64,000 nt of DNA from assembly GCA_944989445.1 (NCBI GenBank), contig CALYLW010000012.1, forward strand, positions 2,442,001 to 2,506,000, written 5' to 3'. Source of the stretch: Ampullaceana balthica. Lineage: Eukaryota > Mollusca > Gastropoda > Lymnaeidae. Within the stretch, counting starts at the first letter, position 1. Each line of letters starts with the position of its first letter. This document shows positions 21,300-33,050 of the stretch, in pieces. Position numbers and translations under genes: made by a program. Below the pieces are notes generated by a model. That model was given only the letters and a program-made list of their open reading frames with translations. It had not been told where the DNA came from and did not search any database.

Positions 21300-24265
21300 T
21301 GCTCATGCATTTTAGGGGATTATTAAAAAGAGGTAGGACAATAGACCTTATGTTAATATTATATTACAAATGTTACAATAGGGTAAGTGTACAAGTTATC
21401 ATGCCGCAATTTAAAAAAACAAACTTTTAAAATATCAAACAAGTCTGAAGTGTTTGACCTATCATTTTGTTTAATGTAGTGAATAAGACTGATAATATAT
21501 GTATAAAAAGATGTATCAGTTTAACGGGAGGTTTTTCTTTTAAACATGTATTCATTGAATGTGTAGTTGTTATCGGTACAGTAATTGGAACTTTTAACAG
21601 ACGTTAAGTAAGTTAACCTACTTATTTGTAAACACAAGGATCCAACACATTTATGATAATAAATATTTAGAAAGTGCTAAATTGATTTTATATTGAATGA
21701 ATTTGAAAAAGCTTACAAGACATCACAATAATTTTAATACATTTGATTTAAGGCTGTAAAATATTTTGCTCTAGACTCCTGAAAAATTGATGTGAAGTGT
21801 TGTTTGTCATTAATTTTTCATTTTGTGTCATTCAAAGAATGTGTTGTACTTTGATTGAGTGAACAGAATTTACTTTATGTGTAACAATAATATTTAAGCT
21901 GTTATCTGGTTTCAAGAATCATTCTTACAAAAATGACTTGAAATTAATTATTCTTTATATGCATTACAGATTTTTTAGTTTTTTTTAATTAATCAATGTA
22001 TTAAATTTCATGTCATTTGTTTTTGTTCTCTGTTGCTGTCCTAATATTTCTGTTAACAAGGCTTGTAGTAATTGTGACATTTTAAAATTTTATAACTATA
22101 TATTTATATTTTTGGGGGTGGGGGACAAAAACATCATCTCTATTATTTCTTAAATTTATGAATAATTAATATGTAGTAATAAAAAAATTAGAAGTTGTTT
22201 CTTTCATTGTCCAGTGGATACGAAAAGATTGTAGGCACTGAATTATTGTAGATATTCAACAATGAATGTCATGCCTTATGGGTTGTGACTCTGATTCATA
22301 TTTAATCTCTGAAGGGATGGGTTTAATTTCAATTCAGTATTAAATCATAACTCTCATTATTATTGGAATATTTAGCATGAGCTTTCTTTTTGTTTACTTT
22401 ATAAACATCCTATAATTTTATATAGGTTGTCAGCCAAGCCTGATTAAAAAATCTGGCATTCCTAAATAGTTAGTAGAGCATTATCTAGTCATCTGGTGCT
22501 AAAATGAGAAGAATCCTAATTCAAATTAAAGTTAGAGTTTACATATATAACCTGTTGTTTTAAGGTAAAGTTTTTGAAATCTTAATAGACTGTGCTCACT
22601 TTTAAGCCATAATAACTTGGGCACAGGGCACAAATTCAAAGCATTAAAGGTGGCTGTCATATGTGTGTATTTGTATATTGTACTGATTTATAGATTTTAT
22701 TTTAAAAAATTCTTCTAAATTACTTTGCCATAAAAATAAAATAATTTCTAATCAGTTTGTTTTCATGAGCTTTGATTTTTGATGAAGAAGAGTGAGATAT
22801 TTTTCCTTCTTAATCCCTTTTCTATTTAAAAAAAACTACTGCATGATATGGCAGAAGTTGGTGGTAGGCAATGTCCTAGTCTACCTGATACAAAGGTGAC
22901 TCAACTTTGAAGATTATGAGGTCATTCTTTAGACTTCCTTTTTACATTCTGAACTAGATGATAAACCTCAAGGGGTTTCTCCTGTTGTGAGCCCAAACAA
23001 TGCTAGAAATTCTAAATAAGATTGCCTTGAATAAATTAAAGAACACTAACTTTTAGTAGATTTTGCTCAGCCTGCTTGACAGTTAATGAAAGAACAAAGA
23101 TACGCTGGGCAGTAAAGTACCTTCCCATGGGCACACAATAGTAGCAAAAGAATAAATGAAAACTTGCACTGACTTGTTAAAGCATATGTGAATATTTATA
23201 TTATTTATTATGTAAATTTTTTTAACGCAAAGGGTTCAAATGGAGGCTAATTTTCACGTACGTAACAGAGGTTTTGAAAAATGTAATAATTGGATGGTGA
23301 CAATAGTTTAAATATCAAATAGTTTTTTACGCTGTATTGAGGGCTGAGTGCTGGAGGTAGACTCAAGATGAGGCCTGATGCGAAGGAAGTCAATTATTTC
23401 AAGCGTGCTAACATTTATTCTTATTATTTCTTAAGGCTTTAAAAATAAAAAGAAAGGGTGACTAAGAATAAATAAATGGGTTTGACATTTTAGGCACAAT
23501 TTGTGGTTGCAAGTCAAATATGATTGTAGTTGTTTTTTTAAATATATCTAATTGTAGACTGGGTGGATAGCCCGATTTACTTTAAGATGAGAGTAATGTT
23601 CATAAAGTTAAGTGAGTTCTTAAAGAATTTAAAAGGGAATTTAATTGTTGATTAAACGAAAGTATAAAAATCAATAAATTCTCTTGTTCACATGGTAGTG
23701 ATGCCAATGTCCTAGTGCTGGACAGCAGTTGTTTGCATTAAATTTAAATCTGTTTTAGTGGGTACTATTGGATAACTATTTTACTTCCATTCAGTGTTGG
23801 AATATGATGTTTAGAGAAGCCGCATGAACCTAAAAATATATTGAAAAATGGATATTTTCCCATGTGGTCAATGTATTTCGTATGAGTTTGATAAATATAG
23901 AAAAATGAACAAATGTTCCCAATCGGCTATTTACATTTTGAATATTCTGGTCACCTTAATCATCTGCCGTTTATAAAATTTGATCAAACATTGTTCCGCA
24001 GGGTAAATACAGTAAATCAATAGAGCTGCCAGATTCATTGCTGGAGTATATTCAAAATTGACAAAAGTAATAGCATTTGTTAAATCAATAAACCTTATAG
24101 AAACACTAGAGAACATAAGAACAAAGAGAAAAGTAGTAATAATACATGCGGCAATTAATTATAATTATAACTTGAAAATACAACAAAACGATAATCTTAG
24201 ACAACACTAAGATAGACATAGAGATAAAAACACTTTTTTAAAAATCCATATGTAAGAACAAACAC
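21300..24265. other. Intergenic AT-rich DNA
   Basis: Nearly 3 kb between the cytochrome b5 reductase and lipid-binding protein genes. The first part is probably 3'UTR. No open frame above about 60 codons has a recognisable domain, and I see no tandem array or inverted termini. Confidence 0.45.
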
Positions 24266-24269
24266 ATAC

Positions 24270-24500
24270 ACATTTTCGTTCTCCCCGTCTGGATTTCAAG
24301 CCTGGAATGGATTGTCTGATAAAACCAGGAAAAACAACACACTGTCATCATTTAAAGCGCTAATAAAACGCAAGACTAGACATATACCATGGATAAGTGT
24401 AGGACGCGATAATCTTCTGTATAGAAGGTGCATCTGTAATAGTTACGATAAGATAAGAAAAGATAAGATAAGATACGAAAAGATAAGATAAGATAAGAAA
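24270..24500 (+). mobile_element. LINE 3' end with AGATAAG tail
   Basis: The + frame reads the typical end of a non-LTR polymerase: WNGLSDKTRK, NNTLSSFKA, then KTRHIPWISVGRDNLLYRRC. It runs into the tail GATAAGATAAGAAAAGATAA ending near 24500. The tail GACGCGATAATCTTCTGTAT, AGAAGGTGCATCTGTAAT is the one carried by the SINEs at 5611, 9427 and 32406. Ends 98 bp before the next gene's start codon. Confidence 0.75.
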
Positions 24501-24598
24501 CGTGTTTTTCACTTTAATATTAAACTTTAAGGGTACACAACCTAGTTGAAAAATACAACTTTTCATTGTTAACAGCAGCTCCAAAAATCTACGTAACC

Positions 24599-27500
24599 AT
24601 GGATGCCTTCTATGGAACTTGGAGAGTTCAGTTGGACAAAACTACAGGCGTGGCAGATTTAGGGAAGTATTTTGGTAGGTTTATATCTTAAAATTTTTGT
24701 TAAAATTGTGACTCTAAGTCTGAGTAAAACAATTTGGTTATATAACAGGTAGAAACCCTGAAAATTTCATGCTGCCATAAAATGATAAAAATGACATGCA
24801 AATTACCCTAACTAACTACATTTAAAATTTACATTCTGTTAGTTTTTATCTTCCATTTTTACTTTGATATAAATATATTTCACGGAAACCCGTTACCCGC
24901 ATACATTGATCATACCCATAAATAATGTCATGCAAATTTGTATCATTTTTAAACCCTTCCCCTTTTTTTTTCCGTGTAGGTAAGCGTAGGACGCAATAAT
25001 CTTCTGTATAGAAGGAGCGTCTGTAATCAGATAAGATAGCTCATAGATATCGAGTTACTGCGCATGTGTCAGAGACATTTCTCTAGAGAAACGGTTCTTA
25101 CCAAAGATGAAAGCAACCCTTTTAGTAGCGACGAAACAAATAAAATTAATACAATGTAATATTTTGTCATCGGCGCGGGGCCGTTATTTACGGTATCCCC
25201 AATGTCATTGGTCAAACATTTTTCGTTCAAACTCTCTGAACATGGCGGCTCCCATCGTCACAGTTCCACATAAATTCTCACGACTGCCAAAGGTTGCGCC
25301 AAAAATTTAACGGCCAGGTGAAGTCAGACCCGATAAAAACGTCCCCTACAAACAATGTTCCCTTTAAGCATCGTTGGTCCGTGTGCCAAATAGACAAACT
25401 CGTGTGCAAAGTTGCGAAGCACCGATTTTTGTGTGCAATATTTTACCAAATTTGCTGCGTGGTAATTAGAAACTAATGCGCGGCTTTGGTGGGATATCTT
25501 CGCGACCGCGCAGCTTAATGGGAACATTGCCTACAAATGAGCACCCACGTCGACGGGAGCCTTTTAGTCCGGGGGCCTCAGTGCATTTTGTAACTTTTTC
25601 AGAGCAATTTGTTCGGTAGCGTCCTGTAATTTGTCCAGAGCCATTTTTCGTGCCTCACATACTTGATCCATTCAGTAACAAAAACAAAATAATTTTTTTT
25701 AATAATTATATTACAGTATTTGAAATTCATTGCTTTTATATGCATTTTTTTGCACACACAAAAATTGCGATTTAGTTGACATCACCGTGGATAGAACTTT
25801 ACATTGTCACACGTCACAAAAATGTGACCCCCTCCCCATTAAGCGCATGATGTAATACATGAATGGTCTCTTGCGTGCAGTTTACTTGCAAAGCTGATCG
25901 TGTCTATTGAAGACTGGCGTTTTTTTTTCTTCATTCAGCCTTTAAAATACTTTTTTAAAATCCTTTATATTAACTCGTGGTGTCTGGTTGAACCCTTGAT
26001 TGCTTGTCGCCAGAACTTTGGATCGATTTTTAACCCACTTTCTCGTAAGCTAGCGAGCTGAAATTTAGCAGGCAGTTTCGTGGCGATGATAAAAACTATG
26101 TATCAAAATTTCAGATCGATCGCATGTACCGTAATTAAATAATTGAATTTTTAGATTATTTTATTTATTCCTATGTAACATGTTATTTTTTGAGATAGAG
26201 TGTCGCGGTGTGTATTATATTGAACAACCTTTCTGTCGCGCAATAAGGTGCGTATTTTATTGACAACACTTTTTATAAACATATTCCTGATCGGTGCGCA
26301 TTATGATTATGTTAAACATCTTTTACGACACAACTGCAATTTTGTATTTTTGGATGGTCTTGCGCTGCGTATTATAATGAACATTCTTTTAGTTACGTCT
26401 CGTACATAAAGGATTTATAGTCAAAAACTTGGTTTTTTACGGGTTTTTTTATTTAAAAAATGATTCAAATGACTTAATTAATTTAAATATATCTCTGAAC
26501 CCACACAAAGTCATACTGTAATGTACATACGAAAAGCGACAAAACTTGTTGAACTTTAAAACGAAACAACATCCCAAGTTCAATCTGTCACCTCTTCTCT
26601 TGTCTGCTAAAATGTCTGTCGTCTCTCGTCTTGTCTGTTGTAGGCTTTAAGCTAAAACGTTCTTTTGATCAACTTTATTCACCTAGAATATAAGAAACTC
26701 AAAGTATAGTATAATTTTTTCATTTTTAAGTATACGGAAAGGGAAAGGTGGGGGGGGGGTTAAAAGTGAAGGTAGTCTGAGCCAAAACACTTGACCTCAC
26801 AAGTTAACACAAGAGACAATAGTTCGTCAGGACAGCTGAACAATAAATAAGTCGTATGTTCAAGCCATATGGTAAAACACACTTTAATTAAAGCCAAGTC
26901 AGTTAAATTACAGGAACATAAGGCCATGAGCATCAAAGAACAATAATATATCAGTTAATAAATGGTTGAATCCCGCCTTGTTCTCTAGTCAAGTTCCAGT
27001 ACACCATGTAAGATAAGATTGTACAATACTTTGTTATTGACGCAATGTTATTTACAGTCAGTTGGTCAATACATACTTAATACACAAGGAAAAGATCATG
27101 TTACTTTTTTTTACTGTCATAAATTGGTAGTGTTTGAAAAAATAATTAGCACTTCATGTTTGCCCAGCCTAAATAAAAGCTTATATGTTACTATATGTTC
27201 ATTTAATGAAAGGCGGTTTCTATTTTTTTTTATAATACGATATGCATATTTATACTTTCCTACTCAGGTTGGAATGCAGAGAAGGTTGGTTGGTTCTCCG
27301 CACTGCAATACAGTCTCCTTGTTGAGCCTTACTCTGGTGGAAACAGGTTGTTAAATATTTGATTAAATCAAAACAGTAGGTATTAGGGGTCATGAGCAAA
27401 CAGTTAGATAATGTATGTGCTCAACAGATGATTAATTGGGAGTGTGCAGTGATGTAGCAGGGGATGGGATGCACGCGAGATGCAGCCCCGTTCACAGTCA

Positions 27501-28815
27501 TTTTTTTCGAAACATGATGTTTATATAAAATTTAAAAAATAATTTCACCTTTTAACGGCTAACAGTAAATTTTCTTGTTAAATACAAGTGCGCCCTATGA
27601 ACTGTGTGTGCAAATTATTGGATTAGATGGGCGATATTTATTTTAAAATTTCATTTTGGTTTTTTTCTTCTAGATTATACGTGTTAATTTCTTTAATAAT
27701 TTGTTAATATCGATTATTGTTGGTTTATTTTCATTTAAAAAATATATTCTCATAGGTGTGTTATTGATTATGGCTTTTGTAAGTTGGAGTTTCATTTCAC
27801 GCTGGGTGAGCCATTTGATTACACGAGAGTTGACAAAGTGAAAGCAAAGGTATCGTGATAGTGATGTTTTGTTAACTTAATACAAAGGTAAAAACATAAA
27901 GTGTTTTTCTAAGGCAAATATTTAAATCACAGCAGCTAAGATACTATTTTAAAATAAATTGTGAACATGGGCGAAAGTGGTCGGTAGCTAAACAGATATT
28001 ACCCACAAGGTTTTATTATATTTTACAAACAAATTTTTAATGCAAAAATTTTTGGTATGTGAGCTCTTGTTCTTTCTATTCGAATAGTGTACTGCTGTAC
28101 TCGAAGGCAACAAGTTGGTGGAAAAATATAAAACGGATGATGGCGTTGCCTGGACGACAGTTAGAACAGTCAATGGACACACTATGACGGCAGTAAGATA
28201 GCAGTTGTTTCAAATATCAAATATCCCTTTGTTTATTTGCAATATGTTAAATATAGGTAATTCTCTTAAGTACCGGATAGTCGATCTTCAGGTCACTATT
28301 TACGTAGAAAGTCCATCTCTATGTGACACTGCAATCAGGCTTGGCAGACAGGAAGATATGAATCAAGGTACGTGGAATGCCGAAAAAAAAACAGACGCAC
28401 GCCAGCCAATGTTCCCTTCAACTTGCGCGGCCGCGCAGATATATGACCGACCCCGCGCAGCAGTTTAGAATTACCGCGCAGCAAATTTTATAAAGGAGAT
28501 GTTGTGCACCCATGTACATGATTTTGTTATTTTGCAGACAGGCCAACGTACCTTATAGTTGTTTATAGTGGACATTGACGACACCCGTGTCCTGATCAAT
28601 ATCCTCCTGTCCGTCTCTAGCTATAGTTTTTGTCCACTTTGGAAGTGGGGCTCTAGAGAGCTGTTTCTTTGTGTATTATATCCTTACCCACTTCCACCAC
28701 TTTGTTCATGGTTTTGTTTTCATGTCCACAAAAAAGTTTAACTTTTATTTTTGTTCAGATCACACATGGTGACAATGAAGATGAGAAGTGCACCCAGGAA
28801 CTCATCAAAATTTGA
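24599..28815 (+). CDS. Intracellular lipid-binding protein (FABP family), 5 exons, 136 aa
   Basis: Cytosolic beta-barrel carrier of fatty acids or related lipids. Exons: 24599-24674, 27268-27346, 27756-27849, 28088-28192, 28759-28815; all introns GT-AG, phases consistent. The protein starts MDAFYGTWRV (family M..F.GTW), has LEFHFTLGEPFDYTRVDKVK at 66-82ish (family EISFKLGEEFDE.T.D) and LEGNKLVEKY at 88-97. W105 and R109 sit where the family has the inner-barrel arginine (R106). The C-terminus keeps CT (129-130) but reads CTQELIKI instead of the usual CTRxYxK, so the R-x-Y carboxylate clamp is absent. Introns after residues ~25, 83 and 118 match the three canonical FABP introns; the one at residue 52 is extra. 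Length fits the family (~130-137). The ligand cannot be told from sequence. No gene symbol is assigned because paralogy is unresolved. Confidence 0.88.
24975..25042 (+). mobile_element. LINE/SINE 3' tail fragment
   Basis: AGGTAAGCGTAGGACGCAAT, AATCTTCTGTATAGAAGGAG, CGTCTGTAATCAGATAAGAT: the shared SINE/LINE 3' end, isolated in intron 1 of the lipid-binding protein gene. Severe 5' truncation is normal for such insertions. Confidence 0.75.
25353..25529. mobile_element. hAT-type MITE with 8-bp TSD (FABP intron 1)
   Basis: A 177-bp element. Left end CAATGTTCCCTTTAAGC and right end GCTTAATGGGAACATTG form a 17-bp inverted repeat with one mismatch. Perfect duplication CCTACAAA at 25345-25352 and 25530-25537. 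The termini resemble the widespread CA(G/A)TGTTCCCTCTAAGC hAT/Charlie-like ends. A second, incomplete relative is at 28406. Confidence 0.9.
25795..25880. repeat. C-tract MITE-like repeat, end fragment
   Basis: CATTGTCACACGTCACAAAA, TGTGACCCCCTCCCCATT and GCATGATGTAATACATGAAT resemble the terminal part of the copies at 2041 and 29085. Fragmentary, in intron 1 of the lipid-binding protein gene. Confidence 0.4.
28406..28500. mobile_element. Incomplete hAT-type MITE (FABP intron 4)
   Basis: Starts CCAATGTTCCCTTCAACTTG and continues GCGCGGCCGCGCAG, with several GCGCAGCA motifs like the interior of the 25353 element. The opposite terminus is not recognisable, so the copy is broken or decayed. Confidence 0.55.
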
Positions 28816-28877
28816 CTGTTCATTTATCATTCACCATCAAACGCGTGTACCATCCACAAAACAGGATAACTAGGAAT

Positions 28878-28883
28878 AATAAA
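28878..28883 (+). terminator. Candidate polyadenylation signal, lipid-binding protein gene
   Basis: AATAAA 63 bp downstream of the stop codon. Confidence 0.5.
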
Positions 28884-29084
28884 TTAATATCTACATCATT
28901 ACTTTCGTGTTTAGTTTGTCTATTTTAAAGGGCAAGCATTATAAATCTGGAGGCTGGCATTATTATATTAATTTTTTTTGCTACCCTTTTATCTTTTTTA
29001 AGATTGCATGTGTGTTTGTGTATAATAAAGGGGGGTAACCGAAAGAGACACACGGGTGAATCTCATATACTCTCATGTAAAGCT

Positions 29085-29370
29085 GTATTTTCTATTTGAA
29101 AAAGAGCATTTTGAAGTCACTGTTTTGTTTTTAAAATATGTATTTAGTATAAAGTTGCAATCGAATATCGTAACTCACGTGAAGTCGTGTAAAACGTCAT
29201 AAAATAAATTGTAAGAAATGAAATATTTAAGTGGAACTTTTATTTAAAGTTTCCAATTTTGTTGTGACGTCACATTTCTCAAACACCCCCCTCCCCTTCG
29301 TCACACTTCGTCACAAATGTGTGGACCCCCCCCCCTCTAGGTGCGTGACGTCATTTATGGACGGCCTCTT
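29085..29370. repeat. C-tract MITE-like repeat, copy 2
   Basis: Parallels 2190-2420: GTATTTAGTATAAAGTTGCA, AAATATTTAAGTGGAAC(T), GTGACGTCACATTTCTCAAA, CACCCCCCTCCCC. It adds the terminus GTGCGTGACGTCATTTATGG, ACGGC. See the copy at 2041 for the inferred inverted termini. Confidence 0.5.
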
Positions 29371-29399
29371 AGTGAAAAACTCACCAAACATTTCTAATT

Positions 29400-29402
<3 letters not shown>

Positions 29403-29476
<74 letters not shown>
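29403..29476. repeat. (TA)n microsatellite
   Basis: About 37 uninterrupted TA units; such tracts are unstable and self-complementary. Open frames of alternating Tyr-Ile across it are artefacts. Confidence 0.97.
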
Positions 29477-29480
<4 letters not shown>

Positions 29481-29536
29481 AATTAGCTGCGATCTTTAAC
29501 CTAAACATACAAGTAATTAATTAGCATTAAAGAATT

Positions 29537-30130
29537 AATGATAATTTATGTGACAATGAATGATGACTGCATACGTTTAATGATAATTTATGTGACAATG
29601 AATGATGAGTGCGTACGTTTAATGATAATGTATGTGACAATGATTGATGAGTGCATACGTATAATAATAATGTATGTGACAATGAATGATGAGTGCGTAC
29701 GTTTAATGATAATGTATGTGACAATGAATAATGACTGCATACGTTTAATGATAATGTATGTGAGTATTATGTGACAATGAATGATGAGTGCGTACGTTTA
29801 ATGATAATGCATGTGACAATGAATGATGAGTGCATACGTTTAATGATAATGTATGTGACAATGAATGATGAGTGCATACGTTTAATGATAATGCATGTGA
29901 CAATGAATGATGAGTGCATACGTTTAATGATAATGTATGTGACAATGATTGATGAGTGCATACGTTTAATGATAATGCATGTGACAATGAATGATGAGTG
30001 CATACGTTTAATGATAATGTATGTGACAATGATTGATGAGTGCATACGTTTAATGATAATGTATGTGACAATGAATGATGAGTGCATAGGTTTAATGATA
30101 ATGTATTTGACAATGAATGATGAGTCAATG
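29537..30130. repeat. 42-bp minisatellite, about 14 copies
   Basis: Unit built from TTTAATGATAATGTATGTGA, CAATGAATGATGAGTGCATA, CG. Variants alternate GTATGTG/GCATGTG and AATGATG/ATTGATG, giving a partial higher-order (84-bp) pattern in the middle. One unit near 29760 has an 11-bp insertion. Because 42 is a multiple of three, long frames stay open on both strands. They are repeat translations, not genes. Confidence 0.93.
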
Positions 30131-30324
30131 AGTGGATGGAATTCATGGTAAAAACTTTCAAACACGATCTAATGGGTTTATGTGAAAATATTCATCGCAC
30201 AAGAGCTTGGAATGGTAAATTAAACACAATTAAATGGTAAATCATTATTAGAAACATAAATTGTTCTCTCCGTCCACATTGTACAATACAAATCAGCTTT
30301 ATCATTTCTAAATGCGCACATAAC

Positions 30325-30358
30325 GGGGCACGGTGGTCGAATGGCATGCGCGCTCGAG
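30325..30358 (+). mobile_element. SINE 5' part, split by a DNA transposon
   Basis: GGGGCACGGTGGTCGAATGG, CATGCGCGCTCGAG is the tRNA-like head of the SINE family of 9427. The rest continues at 32406 after a 2.05-kb insertion. Confidence 0.75.
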
Positions 30359-32405
30359 CCTAGGGTTGCCAGATGTCCGGTTTTTAACCGGACTGTCCGG
30401 TATTATCGTTATTTGTCCAGTTAAAAAATTGAAGCAATACCGGACATACATGTGTCCGGTATTTTCAATTTTCTTAGTATTTTCTTTAATTCAATACACT
30501 ACTAGGCTTTTTTAAGCAATCTTAAAATCGTCTCATTATAGAATCGACCGTTTGACCTAATTACGCATAGAAATTTGCAATTCGGATTGTAAAAAAACAA
30601 CAACCCAATGTCTTTTATTATATAAATGAAGCACGTAAAGAATTAAACGTTAATCCCTTCTGGCATTACAAAACAATTTTAAACGCCTCACAGACTGATG
30701 AACGTAATCGGATGTGCGTTGAATCTGTGAGAAGTGAACTCTGTGTGGGTTTTAATATACCATAGTATACCGTATACCTGCATATAATTTAAGGAGGCAA
30801 TTTCTAAGAACAAGAAATTATTGAAAGCAGCCGAGTCTAGTGATAAATATAAAGTCAATTAGCGTTTTATTATATCAAAATGCTGATGATTATTGTGCAG
30901 TGTAGTGACAGTATTGTACTTAGTCAAAGTCTTCAAAAAGACAAAAATAGAAAGTTCGAACGTAAATAATAGTTAGGAGATGTTTAAAACCCCCTAACAT
31001 GAAAAAAAATATTTTTTTAGTGACATAATCTTGCTATTAGAGTCGCAGATTTGCAAATCCTAATGGACCGCTTTGCCAAGGCCGCCAGCAACTTCGGCCT
31101 AACCATCAGCTTCAAAAAGACTAGCGTGATGGCCCAGGATGCTGATCCACCCAACATCACCATCAATGGTTGCTAACTTGAGGCCGTGGAACACTTTACA
31201 TACCTTGGCTCCAATATCACCAACAACATGTCCCTTGATTCTTACCTAGACATAAGGATCGGCAAGGCCTCCACAACTCTGGCCAGGCTCTCAAAAAGAG
31301 TCTGGAACAACAAAAAGCTGACCATCAGAACCGAAATTGCTGTGTACCGTGCATGTGTGCTAAGCACCCTCCTTTATGCCAGTGAATCCTGGACCCTATA
31401 CTCCAGACAAGAAAGGAGATTGAGTGCTTTCCACATGCGCTGTCTCCGCGCATCCTGGGAATTGCCTGGCAGGACCATGTCACCAACAATGAGGTGCTAC
31501 AACATGGCAGGCAAAAATACAAAAGCATGACAACTCTTCTTCGCCAGCGTCAGCTCAGATGGTTGGGACATGTGCGCAGATTGGAGGATGGCATAATCCC
31601 AAAGGACATCCTCTATTCTGAGCTAGCCAAAGGAAAGAGGACTACAGGCTGGCCTCACCTCCGTTACAAAGATGTCTGCAAGAGAGACCTCAAAGCTATT
31701 GGCATTGACATAAATAGTTGGGAGGAACTCGCTGGGGACAGGTACAGATGGAGACAGGCGTTGACTGCCGGGCTAGAAGCAGGTGAAAGAAACCTGCAAC
31801 AGGTCGCAGACATAAAGGAAAAGTATAGCAAATCAGCCAACCACAAACACTACCTTCCAGTGCCAGAAGTGCAGCAAAGACTGCCATTCGCGAGTGGACT
31901 TGTACAGCCACAGCAGAAGCTGCAAAGCCATGCGCGCAAATTACACAGGAGCACAGAAAATTCCGCCGTCTTACGAGACATAAGGAAGCCAACAATCTTG
32001 CTATATTTTGATATTTGCAATACTGTAATTTTCTCCAGAAAACATGGAATAAGCAGACATATTACCAGACAGAAGAAAAACAATATTACTATTTTATTAT
32101 ATTATTGCATTCATAATCATGTCATATTTTGAAAATATAATAAAGCAAGGATGTTTAATGAGATTCCGATCTTATTCTATATTTAATATACGAATGTTGC
32201 AACGCCTCATTTTTATCTTGATTTGATCATATGAATATTAATGACATTTACAGACTACAGCCCTTTTTGAATTCACACAGTTCACTAAACCTATTCAATG
32301 ATCCCAAAACCGTAAATTATTCATGTTGCTATTTTGGCTTTTTGTGCCATCGACAGTCGACACAAGTGTCCGGTATTTTTTAGACAGCCATCTGGCAACC
32401 CTAGG
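30359..32405. mobile_element. TIR DNA transposon inside a SINE
   Basis: Begins CCTAGGGTTGCCAGATG and ends with its exact complement CATCTGGCAACCCTAGG (17 bp). Subterminal TGTCCGGTATT motifs recur in both orientations near both ends, including a palindrome ATACCGGACA...TGTCCGGTAT at 30438-30461; such motifs are plausible transposase-binding sites. The terminal CTAG may itself be a palindromic target duplication, so the exact ends are ambiguous by up to five bases. No transposase is left; a LINE fragment occupies the middle. Superfamily not assigned. Confidence 0.78.
31038..31993 (+). mobile_element. 5'-truncated LINE with 11-bp TSD, nested in the TIR element
   Basis: Exact duplication AATCTTGCTAT at 31027-31037 and 31994-32004. 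Encodes the C-terminal part of a non-LTR reverse transcriptase: HFTYLGSNITNNMSLDSYLD, RIGKASTTLARLSKRVWNNK, VYRACVLSTLLYASESWT, a frameshift near 31495, then LRQRQLRWLGHVRRLEDGII, PKDILYSELAKGKRTTGWPH. A second frameshift near 31830 leads to FQCQKCSKDCHSRVDLYSHS, a C2H2/CCHC-like finger common at the end of such ORFs. Broken and 5'-truncated. Confidence 0.87.
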
Positions 32406-32680
32406 CGCCGCGGCCGGCGCGGTTCGGCTGGCGTACCGATGGTCGTGGGTTCGAATCCTTGTGAAGGCAAAGCCTTGTTCCCGGGGCCTAGGGCATCCAT
32501 GAGTCCACCCAGCTCCGAATTAACATCAGTTAGGGAAATAAAGGCGGCTGGGTAATGCGTGGAACCCTTAAAGCCGAGGCCTGTGAACGCTGCATCACTT
32601 TCCAACGGACCGGAATGGTCTGTGGACGCATTAATATTCTGTATAGACGGAGCGTCTGTATAGATAAGACAGATAACAAA
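32406..32680 (+). mobile_element. SINE 3' part, split by a DNA transposon
   Basis: Resumes with GGCTGGCGTACCGATGGTCG, TGGGTTCGAATCC (B-box), the family body and the tail TATTCTGTATAGACGGAGCG, TCTGTATAGATAAGACAGAT. Extra CG-rich bases (CGCCGCGGCCGGCGCGGTT) follow the transposon end and have no counterpart in the 9427 copy. Confidence 0.78.
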
Positions 32681-32934
32681 GACCACAACGCTAAACACGC
32701 ACAGATAACTCCGCAAAGATCAATTACAAAACTTTATAAGTACAAGCGCAACATAAGAATTAATAAAAATCCTTTTTTTTTAAAAAATGCATAACAACTA
32801 ATCTCATTGGAGATGGTGGTTGTATGAATTTTAAAATGATAAATTCTAATTTGAAATACAACACAACCATATAATACAATATTCAAATCGAGATATTAAA
32901 ATTTAAAAAAAATTGTGTTCCATATGATATATGC

Positions 32935-33050
32935 TAGAACAAATTCAAAGCCTCCGTCTTCCAGTCTGAAATTTTGACGTGGAATAATTTGCCTGAACAA
33001 ACCAGGAAACAAACCAACACTCTACCAATACTGAAAATTCGAGAAAAAAA
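32935..33050 (+). mobile_element. LINE 3' coding scrap
   Basis: TGGAATAATTTGCCTGAACA, AACCAGGAAACAAACCAACA, CTCTACC translates WNNLPEQTRKQTNTLP in one frame, the same C-terminal block as the LINE ends at 24300 and 33980, without the tail. Confidence 0.5.

Noticed and set aside
29537..30161. Long open frames on both strands
   Set aside because: They are translations of a 42-bp repeat whose unit is a multiple of three; no non-repeat sequence is included.
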